A DNA stretch of 64,000 nucleotides, taken from contig NZ_QGDL01000009.1 of assembly GCF_003149245.1 (NCBI RefSeq), positions 124,001 to 188,000 on the forward strand, in the 5' to 3' direction. Origin of the DNA: Faecalicatena orotica (GTDB lineage Bacteria; Bacillota; Clostridia; Lachnospirales; Lachnospiraceae). The notes beneath the pieces are model-generated. The model was given only the letters and a program-made list of their open reading frames with translations. It made no database searches and was not told the origin of the DNA. Below, one piece after another: positions 10,236 to 19,166 of the stretch. Within the stretch, counting starts at the first letter, position 1. Every line of letters begins with the position of its first letter. The translations under genes and the position numbers were made by a program.

Positions 10236-10838
10236 ATGAAGGCACTGTGCAAGAAGTACTATGGAAAATGGAAGAGTCAGGTGAGTGGGACAACGCTTGT
10301 AGAGCTGATTGTTTCTTTTGTTGTGCTTCTGATTCTCGTCACAGCGACTGTTGCAACCCTTTCGCCTGCTTTGAATGTCTTTGTCAAAGTCTCGGGCATG
10401 AGCCGCGCACAAAGCGTCAGTGATATCCTGATTGAAAAAATCACCGGAGAACTGGGGGCAGCCACGGGAAACGTCTACATCAGTGAAGACGGCAGACAAA
10501 TCGCTTACGACGACCAGACCGGGCATCAGGTCATCATGATGACAGATGAAAGCGGCGACATAAACAAACTTCTTCTCCATTATCAGTCTGTGCACTCGGC
10601 AGATAAGACAGAGATTCTGGAAGATGCTGTAGACTGGTATTTTACAGATAAAGCATATATGAATAGCAGTATACAGGAACTTTCATTTTCAAGAGAAGAC
10701 GGAACATCATGCATTAAAGTACATTTGAAATTAGAAAACAAAAAAACAGGCTATACATATGACCGTGATAAGATTATAGAATGTTATAAAGTAAATGCTG
10801 ACGGGTTCAAAAGTGATGAATTTCCGCCTGTTGAATAG
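10236..10838 (+). CDS. Minor prepilin (PilW/GspJ-like position)
   Basis: A 200-residue protein with a long basic leader (18 residues), G18/T19 and TTLVELIVSFVVLLILVTAT, giving Glu23 at +5. The rest is an N-terminal helix and a beta-rich domain ending in FKSDEFPPVE. It is the fourth prepilin-type gene in the row. The order (giant pilin, PilX-like, PilV-like, this) resembles a minor-pilin tip complex, so it probably fills the PilW/GspJ slot; that assignment is from order and length only. Start is preceded by GAAAGAGGTGAG. Confidence 0.7.
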   Translation: MKALCKKYYGKWKSQVSGTTLVELIVSFVVLLILVTATVATLSPALNVFVKVSGMSRAQSVSDILIEKITGELGAATGNVYISEDGRQIAYDDQTGHQVIMMTDESGDINKLLLHYQSVHSADKTEILEDAVDWYFTDKAYMNSSIQELSFSREDGTSCIKVHLKLENKKTGYTYDRDKIIECYKVNADGFKSDEFPPVE

Positions 10839-10853
10839 TAAAAGTGCACAAGG

Positions 10854-10877
10854 AAATGCCCGAAAACACGGCATTTT
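10854..10877 (+). terminator. Weak hairpin after the minor-pilin genes
   Basis: AAATGCC (10854-10860) pairs with GGCATTT (10870-10876). There is little T tract, so it may only attenuate read-through into the major pilin unit. Confidence 0.3.
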
Positions 10878-10927
10878 GAAGGGGTGCATGGCAAATTCAA
10901 CAAAAAACGACAAAGTAGGCTTAGTTC

Positions 10928-10956
10928 TTGACTTTTGCTCAGAATAAAAATATAAT
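10928..10956 (+). promoter_or_regulatory. Consensus promoter of the major pilin
   Basis: TTGACT (10928-10933), 17-base spacer, TATAAT (10951-10956), an almost perfect sigma-A promoter about 50 bases ahead of the major pilin. It should give the major pilin a transcript of its own, higher than that of the minor pilins. Confidence 0.8.
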
Positions 10957-11006
10957 AAGAATAAATAGGCAAGAGCTTATAATTAAAGAAAAGGGAGACG
11001 ATTCTC

Positions 11007-11429
11007 ATGGTTCAGAAATTGAAAGAGTTAAGAAAAAACAAAAAAGGTTTTACACTGGTAGAATTGATTGTAGTACTGGTTATCCTTGGTATACTGATTG
11101 CACTGCTGGTGCCTTCATTGACAGGGTACATTAAGAAGGCAGATCAGAAGGTAGTACTGGCGGAGGCGAGGAGTGCACAGATGGCTGTTCAAACTATTGC
11201 ATCTGAGAAATATGAGGTTGGACAGACGGCAGGAACAACGCTTACAGCAACAGATTTGGCGAATGCGAAAGAACTGTCGGAAGTACAAGGTACAATCACA
11301 TCAGCAACATTAGATGAGAATAATAAGATTAATACAATGACATATGCTGGAACAAAATATACAATTAGCTTTGCAAATGGCAAATGGGATGAAAGCACTA
11401 TAACGAAAACAACAACCACCGCTCCATAA
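11007..11429 (+). CDS. Major type IV pilin
   Basis: A 140-residue classical prepilin: basic leader of 14 residues, G14/F15 and FTLVELIVVLVILGILIALL, Glu19 at +5, then a helix with KKADQKVVLAEARSAQMAVQ and a compact C-terminal domain ending in a Thr-rich tail. Size, the perfect signal, a strong private promoter and a good GGGAG ribosome site mark it as the main structural subunit. It has no cysteine pair, so no disulfide-bounded D-region. It shares a short transcript with the next gene and a terminator closes the unit. Confidence 0.88.
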   Translation: MVQKLKELRKNKKGFTLVELIVVLVILGILIALLVPSLTGYIKKADQKVVLAEARSAQMAVQTIASEKYEVGQTAGTTLTATDLANAKELSEVQGTITSATLDENNKINTMTYAGTKYTISFANGKWDESTITKTTTTAP

Positions 11430-11471
11430 GAGTAGGGTTCTATTAATTAGAAAATAAGGTAAGGTATAAAA

Positions 11472-11909
11472 TTGGAAGATGAGAAACTTGAAAAGAAGTC
11501 AAATGTGAAATTAGATATAGCAATTATCCTTTTTATCATCTTTATACTAATTTCCATCATCTTCCCAGTTACACTCCACTACTTACATAAGAGCGATGCC
11601 CGCTGGGCACTGCGCCATGCAAAGAATGTGAGGCTGGCGGTCACGGTAGTTGCTTATGACTACAAGGGGAATACCAGCGATATTACGATTAACAGAAAAT
11701 ACCGGGGGATTGCAGAGGATGCGATTCGTGAGGTGGAAGAACTCTCCGAATGTGAGGGTGAGATAGACTACATCATATTCGATTCAAATTCCTTCCGGGT
11801 AAAGAAGCTTGTATATAGAGAGAATAATTGTCTTGTTATATATGAGGATACAGATGGTGAATCTGGAACATGGAACGTGTATCAATTGAACAGCATGATT
11901 GAAGGCTAA
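11472..11909 (+). CDS. Pilin-like membrane protein lacking a prepilin cleavage site
   Basis: A 145-residue protein read from a TTG start with AAGGT upstream. After a charged leader (MEDEKLEKKSNVKLD) comes one hydrophobic helix (about residues 15-38) and then KSDARWALRHAKNVRLAVTVVAYDY, which parallels the KKADQ...AEARSAQMAVQ helix of the neighbouring major pilin. It lacks the G-F-T-L-x-E signal, so the prepilin peptidase should not process it. It could be a degenerate pilin, a membrane-anchored assembly or stability factor, or a regulator of the major pilin. Function unknown; the pilin-like fold is inferred from layout and co-transcription. Confidence 0.6.
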   Translation: MEDEKLEKKSNVKLDIAIILFIIFILISIIFPVTLHYLHKSDARWALRHAKNVRLAVTVVAYDYKGNTSDITINRKYRGIAEDAIREVEELSECEGEIDYIIFDSNSFRVKKLVYRENNCLVIYEDTDGESGTWNVYQLNSMIEG

Positions 11910-11933
11910 CGTACACGATGCAAGAGCAATCAC

Positions 11934-11970
11934 AATGTCCTTTGCGGCGATGTCTGCAAAGGACATTTTT
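11934..11970 (+). terminator. Rho-independent terminator after the major pilin unit
   Basis: AATGTCCTTTGC (11934-11945) and GCAAAGGACATT (11956-11967) form a perfect 12-bp stem followed by TTT. It isolates the strongly expressed pilin pair from the assembly genes downstream. Confidence 0.85.
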
Positions 11971-12002
11971 GAAGTTATTAAGATGAAACGACAGGATGAG
12001 TA

Positions 12003-12797
12003 ATGTCAATGACAACAGTGATGTGGATTTTTTATATTATTATATTTTTTATGGGGGCGTCCGTGTTTTCCTTCGTAAATGTTCTAATTTACAGGATACC
12101 GGCACAGATGCCTTTTGGCAATGACAGGAGTATCTGTCCTGCATGTAAGCATGTCTTAAATGGATACGATATGATTCCGGTGTTCAGTTACCTGATTTTA
12201 GGCGGCAGATGCCGGTTTTGTAAAGCAAAAATATCTGTGAGATATCCGCTGGTCGAAGTGCTTGGCGGAGGTCTGGCGGTTTTTTCGTTTTATTGGTTTG
12301 GAAAATTAGAGGATGGCAGTCTGGAGGGGATTCTGCGGGCGGTACTTGTTTTTGTCCTGCTTGCAGTCCTGACTGCAATTTCGTTTATTGATATAGATAC
12401 ATTGGAGATACCGAATGGACTGGTTATCGCGGTTCTGTCCTGTGGTTTAGTGTCCATAGTTTTATTCCCGGAATTAGGGATTGTGCCGAGAATCATTGGC
12501 GCTCTGGCAATCAGTCTGCCGATGATGATTCTTGCACTTGTTATCGCTGGGGCTTTCGGCGGTGGTGATATCAAGCTGATGGCTGCGGCGGGACTGTTTC
12601 TGGGCTGGCGGTGTGTCATTGTCGCTTTTTTAGTGGCTGTGCTGACAGGCGGGATTTATGGCATTTATCTACTGGCTTCGAAGAAGAAGGACAGGAAAGG
12701 CCAGTTTGCATTTGGCCCGTTTTTATGTGTCGGGATTGCGGCGGCAGTATTTGCCGGAGAATCGATTATACAGTGGTACATGGGATTTCTTATATAA
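12003..12797 (+). CDS. pilD: Prepilin peptidase / N-methyltransferase
   Basis: A 264-residue polytopic membrane protein of the A24 aspartic peptidase family. It cleaves the leader of prepilins after Gly and methylates the new N terminus. The cytoplasmic zinc motif is intact (C45xxC48 and C70xxC73), so the methylase half is retained. The two catalytic aspartates are in IDIDTLEIPNG (about D132) and GGGDIK (D189). About eight hydrophobic segments are visible. It is the first gene of the assembly operon, after the terminator. An alternative start is the ATG six bases downstream; neither has a strong ribosome site. PilD is the natural processor of the six prepilins in this locus. Confidence 0.92.
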   Translation: MSMTTVMWIFYIIIFFMGASVFSFVNVLIYRIPAQMPFGNDRSICPACKHVLNGYDMIPVFSYLILGGRCRFCKAKISVRYPLVEVLGGGLAVFSFYWFGKLEDGSLEGILRAVLVFVLLAVLTAISFIDIDTLEIPNGLVIAVLSCGLVSIVLFPELGIVPRIIGALAISLPMMILALVIAGAFGGGDIKLMAAAGLFLGWRCVIVAFLVAVLTGGIYGIYLLASKKKDRKGQFAFGPFLCVGIAAAVFAGESIIQWYMGFLI

Positions 12798-12847
12798 AAA
12801 CGGGTGCGCTGTGAATGAATGGTGATTAAGAAGCCGGAGGAGAGAGT

Positions 12848-14050
12848 ATGGCTCAATACAGATATACAGCAAAAGATATGGATGGAAATACAGTGAAAGG
12901 CATAGTGGAGGCTGCGAGTGAAGAGGCCCTCTATGATACACTGCGCGCTGAGGGCAAGTATCTGGTCGACTGCCGGAAAAAGGGCGGCGATAAGAACGGG
13001 TACAGTAAGATCAAGACACCCGTTGTCGCTGATTTCTGCAGGCAGCTCGGGACCTTGCTGGCGGCCGGGGTATCTTTGGTGCGTACACTGAATATCATAG
13101 CAGGGGAGGCGGACCTGAAGCCAAAGTATGCCAAAGTTTACCGCTCTGTTCAGGAGGCGATTATTCAGGGGATTTCGTTGTCAGAAGCAATGGAACAGCA
13201 GGGCAGGGCATTTCCGGTTCTGCTGATCAACATGATACGTTCTGCGGAAACAAACGGGAATATTGATGCAGTGGCGCTCCGTATGGCCAATCATTATGAG
13301 AAAGAAAACCGTCTCAATACAAAGGTGAAGAATGCGATGATCTATCCGGCAGTACTCATGGTGCTGCTGTTTGGTGCGGCCGCATTTATCCTTATCTTTA
13401 TTATGCCGCAGTTCGAGGATATGTTTGCGGAGATGGAGAGCCTTCCGCTGATTACGCGGATGCTGATGGGAATGAGTGATGCATTTCAGAAATACTGGTA
13501 CCTGATTATCATTGTCATTGTGGCAGTCATCGGACTGTTTAAATGGCTGTTTACCATTCCGGCAGCAGCCCGGCTGAAGGACCAGTTCAAGCTCCATATC
13601 CCGATCGTTGGAAAGTTATTGAGGAAGATTTATACTGCCCGCTTTGCGAGGACATTAAGCTCGCTGTATGGAAGCGGAATTACGATCGTGAATGCGCTTC
13701 CGATTGCAGCGGATACGATCGGCAATGCCTATATAGAGAGCCAGTTCGAAAAGGTTTCAGGACGCGTCAGGATGGGGGAACCACTTTCCCGTGTTTTGAG
13801 GGATGTAAAGGGATTTCAGAATAAGCTTGCTGCGTCGATCATGGTAGGGGAAGAGACAGGAAGTCTGGATGATATGCTGGATTCGATTGCTGAAAGTCTG
13901 GATTATGAAGCAGAGAAAGCTCTGGAACGTCTGGTTGCACTTTTGGAGCCGGTGCTGATTATCCTGATGGCAGTGGTAGTCGGTTTCGTGGTAGTTGCGG
14001 TGATTTTGCCGATTTATCAGTCTTATTCGACGATAGAGCAGGGATATTAG
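12848..14050 (+). CDS. pilC: Type IV pilus platform protein PilC (T2SS F family)
   Basis: A 400-residue inner-membrane platform protein with an N-terminal extension (residues 1-55) and two T2SSF domains (about 60-185 and 262-385). Each domain ends in hydrophobic segments (YPAVLMVLLFGAAAFILIFIM and LEPVLIILMAVVVGFVVVAV). It couples the PilB/PilT motors to pilin addition and removal. Start preceded by GGAGGAGAG. Normal length for the family. It sits between the peptidase and the PilM-PilN fusion in the assembly operon. Confidence 0.92.
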   Translation: MAQYRYTAKDMDGNTVKGIVEAASEEALYDTLRAEGKYLVDCRKKGGDKNGYSKIKTPVVADFCRQLGTLLAAGVSLVRTLNIIAGEADLKPKYAKVYRSVQEAIIQGISLSEAMEQQGRAFPVLLINMIRSAETNGNIDAVALRMANHYEKENRLNTKVKNAMIYPAVLMVLLFGAAAFILIFIMPQFEDMFAEMESLPLITRMLMGMSDAFQKYWYLIIIVIVAVIGLFKWLFTIPAAARLKDQFKLHIPIVGKLLRKIYTARFARTLSSLYGSGITIVNALPIAADTIGNAYIESQFEKVSGRVRMGEPLSRVLRDVKGFQNKLAASIMVGEETGSLDDMLDSIAESLDYEAEKALERLVALLEPVLIILMAVVVGFVVVAVILPIYQSYSTIEQGY

Positions 14051-14062
14051 GAGGAGTATGGT

Positions 14063-15550
14063 ATGGGAGTTTCGGTATATTTATCGGGCAGTAATGTCCA
14101 GATAATCGTAGGAAATGTGAGTAAAAACCAGATTAAGATACAGAAATGTTATAGTCTTGAGATCGGGGAGGGCCTGCTTCTTAATGGTGTTATTATTGCG
14201 GAAGATGAGCTGAAGGCAGAGCTTGCAGGAATCTGGAAAGAGTACCAGCTTCCGAAGAAGGGGATCCGCCTGATTGTGGACAGTACCCAGTTATATACAA
14301 AGATTCTGACATTACCAAAGGTGGCCGATAAAAAGATCCGGAACATGGTAAAAAAGGAGTTCTCAGAACTCGAGAACCCTGAAAATTATGTTTACGACTA
14401 TAGAGTGATGGAAGTTGAGAATAAAAAGGGTCTGATCCACCTGATCGGACTTGCAGCAAACCAGCATTTTGTGGAAGTGTATCAGGAACTCTTCAAGGGA
14501 ATCGGTGTTGATCTTGACAGTATGGATACTTCTATAAATGGTATTGCGAAGGTTATTCAGAGACACCCCCAGATGCGCAGGCAGTATTTCATTGCCGTTC
14601 ATCTGGACGGGGACAGCCTGCTCTGCTGTCTGATGGAAGAAGGGCATATCAGGTTCTTTAACAGAACACGGATTTTCAGCGAACACGGGACTCGTGATTT
14701 TGCGGCAGAAGTTGCACAGCGTGTCAGCAATGTCCAGCAGTTCAGTGCGTCAGAACTGAAGCGTGCAGACATGAAGCAAGTGTGTATCAGCGGTTTTAAG
14801 CAGGAGGACTACGATGAAACTGCACGGATGCTGGAAGGACTGGACCTGGAAGTGATTGATCCGGGCAGTGTGGAAATGATAGGGACGGTTGACCGTGAGA
14901 ATTTGCGGGAAGAACTTGTGTATGCAAAGCAGAATAATATTCTTGGAAATTACTGTTATACCATCGGTAATCTTCTGGCTGAGAAAAATGATATTAATCT
15001 TTTAAAAAGGATGGGGCATAAAGGGAAGGAAGAGAATGCTTCTGCATGGAAATATGTACTGCCGGGAGGCATTACTCTGGCAGTCTGTCTGGTCATTACA
15101 GTGCCGCTGTTTATTACGAATCATATGGAACGCAGCCAGATTAATGAGCAGAAAGCATATATAGAATCGGAGGAAAACCAAAGTGCTTTTGCCGAGGCTA
15201 AGGAGCTGGAGAACCAGCTGCAGGAGGTACAGGGGAAAATCAGGGAGGCGCAGCTGATCAGTGACGTGAATGAGACCTATCCTCTGCCGGGAAGCAAGGT
15301 AGAGCAGGCGATTCTGAATTGTGCCGAGGATAAGGTGACGATTCAGATAGATGCATATAATGCTGAGACAGGGACCTATGAATTCACGGCGATGGCCGCT
15401 CAGGTAACCGAGATCCATGCATTTATCAACAGGCTGGAAAAGAGTGATGTATTCGCAGATCTGGAATATTCCGGATATAATTATACAGAGGATGCCGGAA
15501 AATATGACATCCAGATAAATGGATATTTGAGTGAACATGCAGGAATGTAG
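14063..15550 (+). CDS. PilM-PilN fusion protein
   Basis: A 495-residue protein that joins two assembly proteins. Residues 1 to about 310 have the actin-like PilM layout (N-terminal VYLSGSNVQIIVG, TLPKVADKKIRNMVKKEF, a central GLAANQHFVEVY segment and a later YFIAVHLDGDSLLC strand). A membrane helix follows at about 328-350. Residues 355-400 form a coiled coil (KELENQLQEVQGKIREAQL) with a small alpha/beta C-terminal domain, as in PilN. In proteobacteria PilM (cytoplasmic) and PilN (membrane) are separate and bind each other; fusion fixes that contact. It starts 12 bases after pilC with GGAGGAG and is followed by the PilO-like gene. Confidence 0.75.
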   Translation: MGVSVYLSGSNVQIIVGNVSKNQIKIQKCYSLEIGEGLLLNGVIIAEDELKAELAGIWKEYQLPKKGIRLIVDSTQLYTKILTLPKVADKKIRNMVKKEFSELENPENYVYDYRVMEVENKKGLIHLIGLAANQHFVEVYQELFKGIGVDLDSMDTSINGIAKVIQRHPQMRRQYFIAVHLDGDSLLCCLMEEGHIRFFNRTRIFSEHGTRDFAAEVAQRVSNVQQFSASELKRADMKQVCISGFKQEDYDETARMLEGLDLEVIDPGSVEMIGTVDRENLREELVYAKQNNILGNYCYTIGNLLAEKNDINLLKRMGHKGKEENASAWKYVLPGGITLAVCLVITVPLFITNHMERSQINEQKAYIESEENQSAFAEAKELENQLQEVQGKIREAQLISDVNETYPLPGSKVEQAILNCAEDKVTIQIDAYNAETGTYEFTAMAAQVTEIHAFINRLEKSDVFADLEYSGYNYTEDAGKYDIQINGYLSEHAGM

Positions 15551-15567
15551 AAGGGAAGGAGTAGGCT

Positions 15568-16257
15568 ATGACATTTACAATCACAGAAAGAGATAAGAAG
15601 TTGCTCAGTATACTTGCGGTGGTTCTGATCGCCGCATTGTTTATCAAGTTCCTGATCATTCCGCAGTTGGAGGTGAAGTCTGACCTTGCGTCAGAGAGCA
15701 TTGAAGTGGATGCACAGGCGATGGAGATGAAGCTTGCAATTGATACGAAAGGGACTCTGGAAGAGAAACTGAAAGATGCAGACGAAGAATTTGTACAGAG
15801 GGCGGCCGATTATTATCCGATGATGCAGTCCTATGAGATAGAGGCGCTGATTACCAAAATGATACTGAATAACGGGATGGAATCCCGGGATCTGGAAGTC
15901 AGCAGTAAGTCTTATGTGGCTGAGGTGAATCCGTATTTTGCATCAACAATGGGACTGGAAATGGCAATGACTGCCGAAGGCGGGGAGGATGCTGACAGCA
16001 CGGACTCTGGTTCATCAGATGGCACGCAGGCTGTGGAGCAGACGCAGTCGACGGTATATGCTTCTCAGGTGAATGTGACCATTACAGGGACACTTAAGCA
16101 GGCAAAGCACCTGATTGATGTTGTAAATCAGGAATATCCGTCTGTGCGTATCCAAACATTTCATATAGACTCAGAGGCTGCCGAGACTACAGAAGGAGCA
16201 GCTGTGGATATGACTACATTGGACCTGGGACTGGAAGTCTACATGTGTGAGAAATAA
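15568..16257 (+). CDS. PilO-like pilus assembly protein
   Basis: A 229-residue bitopic protein: short cytoplasmic tail, a membrane helix at about 12-30 (LLSILAVVLIAALFIKFLII), a helical segment, then two small alpha/beta halves split by an acidic Ser/Gly-rich linker (near residues 140-160). Topology, size and position directly after the PilM-PilN fusion match PilO, the partner of PilN. Sequence conservation in this family is low, so the call is mainly structural and positional. Confidence 0.7.
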   Translation: MTFTITERDKKLLSILAVVLIAALFIKFLIIPQLEVKSDLASESIEVDAQAMEMKLAIDTKGTLEEKLKDADEEFVQRAADYYPMMQSYEIEALITKMILNNGMESRDLEVSSKSYVAEVNPYFASTMGLEMAMTAEGGEDADSTDSGSSDGTQAVEQTQSTVYASQVNVTITGTLKQAKHLIDVVNQEYPSVRIQTFHIDSEAAETTEGAAVDMTTLDLGLEVYMCEK

Positions 16258-16304
16258 TGACCGGGTGATTTAATATAGGAAAGAAAATCAGGAAAGTAGG
16301 GCAG

Positions 16305-17990
16305 ATGATGAAAAATATTCCGATTGGTAAAGTTTTGCAGGAGTATGGTTACATAACAGAAGAACAGGTACAGGAGGCGCTTGCTTATCAGAAGGAACAT
16401 AAAGACCGGCGTCTGGGAGAAATTCTGATTAGTCTGGGCTATGTTCAGGAGGAACAGGTTCTTGTGGCGCTGGGGGAAAGGCTTCAGCTGGATGTGATTG
16501 ATCTGTCCCGGTACTCAGTGGATGTGGAAGCTGTCTCAAAGATTCCCCGCCAGCTGGCAATGAAATATCATATTTTAGCTATTGCCATAAGCGGCAATAA
16601 TCTTACAGTGATCGTGAATGATCCGCTGAACTTCTATGCTCTGGAGGATATTCGTCAGCTGACCGGTATGCATCTGGATATCAAGCTGTCCAAACTGGCT
16701 CCGCTTATGAAATCGCTGGAATATTATTATACAGAGGTTTCCGCGAAGCAGGCGGCAAAACAGGCAAATCAAAGCTCTGATGAGAATCTGGATGAACTGG
16801 AACTGTCTGATTATGATATCGACGGTGACATGGACAGCGAAGCGCCTACCATCCGCCTTTTGAACACATTAATCATAAGGGCCTATAATATCAATGCAAG
16901 TGATATCCATATTGAACCATTCGAAGACAAGACGGTGGTCCGCATGCGTGTGGACGGTACAATTACTGAATATGTCACCCTGAAACGTACCTTGCAGGCA
17001 TCCATCATTGCCCGTATTAAGATCATGGGGGGAATGGATATTGCTGAAAAACGTGTTCCGCAGGATGGACATTTTAAGATTAAACTGGAAAATGAAAATG
17101 TAAACATCCGTGTATCTGTGATCCCGACTGTATTTGGTGAGAAAGCCGTTTTAAGACTTTTGAGCGGCAATACTAAGATACTTCATAATGATACGTTTGG
17201 CATGAACGAACATGATTATGCACAGTTCGCGCCGCTATTGAATTCCCCTAACGGAATCCTTTATCTGACCGGGCCTACCGGTTCGGGAAAAACAACAACG
17301 TTATATATGATTCTGGCATATTTATCAAAGCGGAGCGTGAATATCTCCACGATCGAGGACCCTGTGGAGAAGAATATGCCGAAATTAAACCAGATGCAGG
17401 TAAATAACACGGCTGGTCTTACATTCGAGGTAGGACTCAGGGCACTGCTGCGGCAGGATCCGGACATTATCATGGTAGGGGAAACAAGAGATTCTGAGAC
17501 GGCATCTATTTCTGTCAGGGCCGCCATAACAGGCCATCTTGTACTTTCTACGCTCCATACGAATAACGCAGTTTCTTCTATTGTACGTTTGATCGATATG
17601 GGAATCGAACCATACATGATTGCGAACTCACTCGTCGGGGTTGTTGCACAGAGACTGATGCGGCGTGTATGCCCGGACTGTGGGAAAGTGGTAGAAACTA
17701 CAGCAGCAGACAGGGCTGTGCTGGGTGAAGATGTGATGTATGTAAAGCAGGCGTGCGGCTGTGAAAAATGCAATAATACCGGCTATGTCGGACGAATTGC
17801 TATTCATGAGATCGCGGTAATTACAAAAGAGATACGCCGCATGATTACCACAGGGGCAAGCATGGAGGAGATGGAAGATTATCTGATTCAGAATCAGGAT
17901 ATGCACACGCTTAAGGAACAGGGGGTTAACCTTGTACGGGAAGGCGTAACTACAATGGAAGAATTATGGAAAGTAGCTTATTATGCATAG
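16305..17990 (+). CDS. pilB: Type IV pilus extension ATPase PilB
   Basis: A 561-residue hexameric ATPase that drives pilus extension. It has an N-terminal MshEN-type domain (residues 1-150), a Walker A at about 323 (GPTGSGKTTT), an Asp box, a Walker B in DPDIIMVGE, and a CxxC...CGCEKC zinc site near the C terminus, typical of PilB/GspE. Two adjacent ATGs are possible starts. It lies 48 bases after the PilO-like gene, the longest gap in the operon. Confidence 0.93.
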   Translation: MMKNIPIGKVLQEYGYITEEQVQEALAYQKEHKDRRLGEILISLGYVQEEQVLVALGERLQLDVIDLSRYSVDVEAVSKIPRQLAMKYHILAIAISGNNLTVIVNDPLNFYALEDIRQLTGMHLDIKLSKLAPLMKSLEYYYTEVSAKQAAKQANQSSDENLDELELSDYDIDGDMDSEAPTIRLLNTLIIRAYNINASDIHIEPFEDKTVVRMRVDGTITEYVTLKRTLQASIIARIKIMGGMDIAEKRVPQDGHFKIKLENENVNIRVSVIPTVFGEKAVLRLLSGNTKILHNDTFGMNEHDYAQFAPLLNSPNGILYLTGPTGSGKTTTLYMILAYLSKRSVNISTIEDPVEKNMPKLNQMQVNNTAGLTFEVGLRALLRQDPDIIMVGETRDSETASISVRAAITGHLVLSTLHTNNAVSSIVRLIDMGIEPYMIANSLVGVVAQRLMRRVCPDCGKVVETTAADRAVLGEDVMYVKQACGCEKCNNTGYVGRIAIHEIAVITKEIRRMITTGASMEEMEDYLIQNQDMHTLKEQGVNLVREGVTTMEELWKVAYYA

Positions 17991-18008
17991 ATTCATTTGG
18001 AGGTGGGT

Positions 18009-19058
18009 ATGAATACAATTGCTCAGATCATAGAAACCGCAAGGGAGAAAGGCGCCTCGGATATTCACATATCAGAGGGACTGCCGCTTCGGTTCCGCAT
18101 ACAGGGAAGGCTCATGAAGATGGAAGAAGACACTCAGCCGGAAGAAACACGGCTGGCCATCCTGTCTGTCTTATCGGAACACAACAGGACGCTGTTCGAA
18201 AAAGGGGAGGATATTGATATTGCCATCCAGACAGAAGACGGCAACAGACAGCGTGTCAATATTTTCCGCCAGCAGGGAAAGGTGGCGGCTACAATCAGGC
18301 TGCTGAACAATCATATCCCTACATTGGAAGAACTGAAGCTCCCGGATGTCCTCCGGCAGCTTGCCGGGCAGCCGAGGGGGCTTGTACTGGTGACAGGGCC
18401 GACCGGAAGCGGTAAATCTACCACACTTGCGGCCATGATTAATTATATCAATGAGAGACGGGCAGAACATATCGTTACGATTGAGGACCCGATTGAATAT
18501 GTGTACAAAGAGAAACAGTCGATTATCCACCAGAGAGAAGTCGGCATAGATACAAAAGGATTTGCTCCTGCCCTGCGCTCCGTACTACGTGAAGACCCGG
18601 ATGTAATTCTTGTAGGAGAAATGAGGGACTATGAGACCATCTCAGCAGCACTGACAGCGGCCGAGACAGGCCATCTGGTCATGTCTACACTGCACACAAC
18701 CGGGGCGGCCCAGACGATAGACCGCATTATTGATGCATGCCCCTCTGAGAGCCAGAACCAGATACGGACACAGCTTTCCGCCATATTAAACGGTGTCGTG
18801 ACACAGTGCCTGATACCAACGCAGGACCAGCAAAGGAGAGTTGCTGCAACAGAAGTCCTGATCGGGACGGACGCAGTCTGCAACCTGATCCGGGAAAACA
18901 AATGCCACCAGCTCAATACGGTCATGCAGTCCGGGGCGGCACACGGGATGCATACACTGAATACGGACCTCGCAAGACTTGTGCGGACAGGGATTATTAC
19001 GAAAGAAAATGCCAAGAAGTACACGAATGATGTGCATGACCTGACGCAGTATCTGTAG
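18009..19058 (+). CDS. pilT: Type IV pilus retraction ATPase PilT
   Basis: A 349-residue ATPase from the ATG at 18009, chosen because GGAGG ends 5 bases upstream; an in-frame TTG at 17997 would place the start before that site. It begins IAQIIETAREKGASDIHISEG (GASDIH is typical of PilT). Walker A is at about 130 (GPTGSGKST), Walker B in DPDVILVGEMRD, and the His box is in STLHT. It lacks the PilB zinc site and N-terminal domain, so it is the retraction motor. This predicts twitching, DNA uptake or retractile adhesion. Last gene of the assembly operon, closed by a bidirectional terminator. Confidence 0.93.
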   Translation: MNTIAQIIETAREKGASDIHISEGLPLRFRIQGRLMKMEEDTQPEETRLAILSVLSEHNRTLFEKGEDIDIAIQTEDGNRQRVNIFRQQGKVAATIRLLNNHIPTLEELKLPDVLRQLAGQPRGLVLVTGPTGSGKSTTLAAMINYINERRAEHIVTIEDPIEYVYKEKQSIIHQREVGIDTKGFAPALRSVLREDPDVILVGEMRDYETISAALTAAETGHLVMSTLHTTGAAQTIDRIIDACPSESQNQIRTQLSAILNGVVTQCLIPTQDQQRRVAATEVLIGTDAVCNLIRENKCHQLNTVMQSGAAHGMHTLNTDLARLVRTGIITKENAKKYTNDVHDLTQYL

Positions 19059-19104
19059 CAGAGTTTTTCACTGATATCATTATTGTAATCTAGTATAAAA
19101 AATT

Positions 19105-19150
19105 ATCCCGGAAGCATATAAATAACTATAATATGCATTCCGGGATTTTT
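19105..19150. terminator. Bidirectional terminator between pilT and a convergent prepilin gene
   Basis: ATCCCGGAAGCATAT (19105-19119) pairs with 19131-19146 with one bulge. T runs lie on both sides when read in either direction. Confidence 0.85.
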
Positions 19151-19166
19151 GAATTTGAAGGCGGTA

